From Clostridiales bacterium VE202-21 (GTDB lineage Bacteria > Bacillota > Clostridia > Lachnospirales > Lachnospiraceae): a stretch of DNA of 64,000 nucleotides. Shown here in pieces: positions 63,510 to 64,000 of this stretch. A program made the translations under genes and the position numbers. Below the pieces are notes generated by a model. It was not told the origin of the DNA and made no database searches. It saw nothing but the letters and a program-made list of their open reading frames with translations. The stretch is taken from positions 62,001-126,000 of the forward strand of contig BAIF02000026.1 in assembly GCA_000509105.1 (NCBI GenBank). The letters are read 5' to 3'. How positions within the stretch are numbered: position 1 is the first letter of the stretch; the number at the start of each line of letters is the position of its first letter.

Positions 63510-64000
63510 ATGAGTGATATCAAAATTACTGGTGCCAACGAAGGCAATTTGAAACATGTTTCACTGCGAATACCCAAAAATAAACTGGTTGTATTCACGG
63601 GACTTTCCGGCTCGGGCAAGTCCACTTTGCTGATCGATGTTCTGTTTCAAGAATGCCAGAGGCAGTATCTCGAGGCAATTACGCTGGAGGGAATCCACAA
63701 GCCGGATGTAGAGAGCGTTAAGGGCGCTTCCCCGGCCATTCTAATTTCCCAGACGGATGGGAACAGAAATCCCCGTTCTACGGTGGGAACCCAGTCGGAT
63801 ATATATACGGATCTGCGGATGATCTATGAGAAGCTGGGGGTGCGTACCTGCCCGCACTGCGGCGGGATTATTTCGGCGGCAGACTGCAGGGAAGAGACGG
63901 AGAAGATCAATGCGGATTTCTACGTCTATATGTATTGCAGTAAATGTGGGAGGAGAATGGATAAGATTACCCGCACCTATTTCTCTTTTAATACAAAGGA
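63510..64000 (+). CDS. UvrA-like ABC ATPase, partial (continues past the window)
   Basis: First 163 codons only. Starts MSDIKITGANEGNLKHVSLR, Walker A VVFTGLSGSGKSTLL, then the UvrA-type insertion with QRQYLEAITLEGIHKPDVES, PAILISQTDGNRNPRSTVGT and a zinc finger CPHCGG ... CSKCGRRM. The sequence is diverged from the housekeeping UvrA (no usual CSNPR-type start), so it is probably one of the UvrA paralogues of Firmicutes with unclear roles in repair or drug tolerance. AGGAGG precedes the ATG. The C-terminal half, which decides the subtype, is not in the window. Confidence 0.88.
   Translation, partial: MSDIKITGANEGNLKHVSLRIPKNKLVVFTGLSGSGKSTLLIDVLFQECQRQYLEAITLEGIHKPDVESVKGASPAILISQTDGNRNPRSTVGTQSDIYTDLRMIYEKLGVRTCPHCGGIISAADCREETEKINADFYVYMYCSKCGRRMDKITRTYFSFNTK

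Overview
The window reads as chromosomal DNA of an anaerobic Firmicute, most likely a member of the Lachnospiraceae (Clostridia). The evidence is the mix of genes: spoVG, a glgC/glgD pair, a membrane pyrophosphatase, an XpaC/TelA pair, an archaeal-type prolyl-tRNA synthetase behind a T-box leader, DnaD and DnaI-type replication proteins, many LacI and DeoR sugar regulators, and A+G-rich Shine-Dalgarno sites. No rRNA, tRNA, CRISPR array, prophage or transposase gene was seen.

Layout. 1-3754: the start of a KdpD-like sensor kinase (minus strand), a frameshifted M24 peptidase, and hppA. 3957-16039: a LacI regulator facing a ten-gene operon with a lipoprotein-dependent ABC importer, an ADP-ribosylglycohydrolase-fold protein, a PfkB-fold protein, a double-SIS protein, YjbQ, a nucleoside-phosphorylase-like protein, a nucleoside hydrolase and DeoD. 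It looks like uptake and dismantling of a ribosylated or aminated-sugar compound. 16159-21163 (minus): prs, a dnaI-like gene, dnaD and murC. 21378-28524: glgC-glgD-spoVG, a pseudouridine synthase, a cation/Ca2+ antiporter, xpaC and telA. 28572-35305: T-box-proS, then the str operon rpsL-rpsG-fusA-tuf. 35411-39054: a small unknown protein, a GGDEF/EAL protein and a DUF554 protein.

39265-52241 is the second large catabolic region: two LacI paralogues, a divergent RpiB-like protein, a ribulose-phosphate-3-epimerase family protein, a ribose-type ABC importer, a ribokinase-like kinase, hexulose-6-phosphate synthase and three paralogues of 6-phospho-3-hexuloisomerase. It resembles an allose/ribose operon fused to the ribulose monophosphate (formaldehyde) module. 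52472-58887 adds a small membrane protein, an XRE regulator, an aldo/keto reductase, an iron alcohol dehydrogenase, a canonical rpiB, an mtnA-like isomerase and a DeoR regulator. 59196-64000 holds a HAD phosphatase, a flavoprotein, glmM and the start of a UvrA-like gene.

Two things stand out beyond the genes. First, a paired nested-palindrome element (41733-41977 and about 58947-59118) has invariant internal-loop sequences and compensatory stem changes; this is the best candidate for an undescribed structured RNA or mobile element. Second, four genes, including the essential murC, are each broken by what looks like one missing base. That argues for residual sequencing error more than for real pseudogenes.
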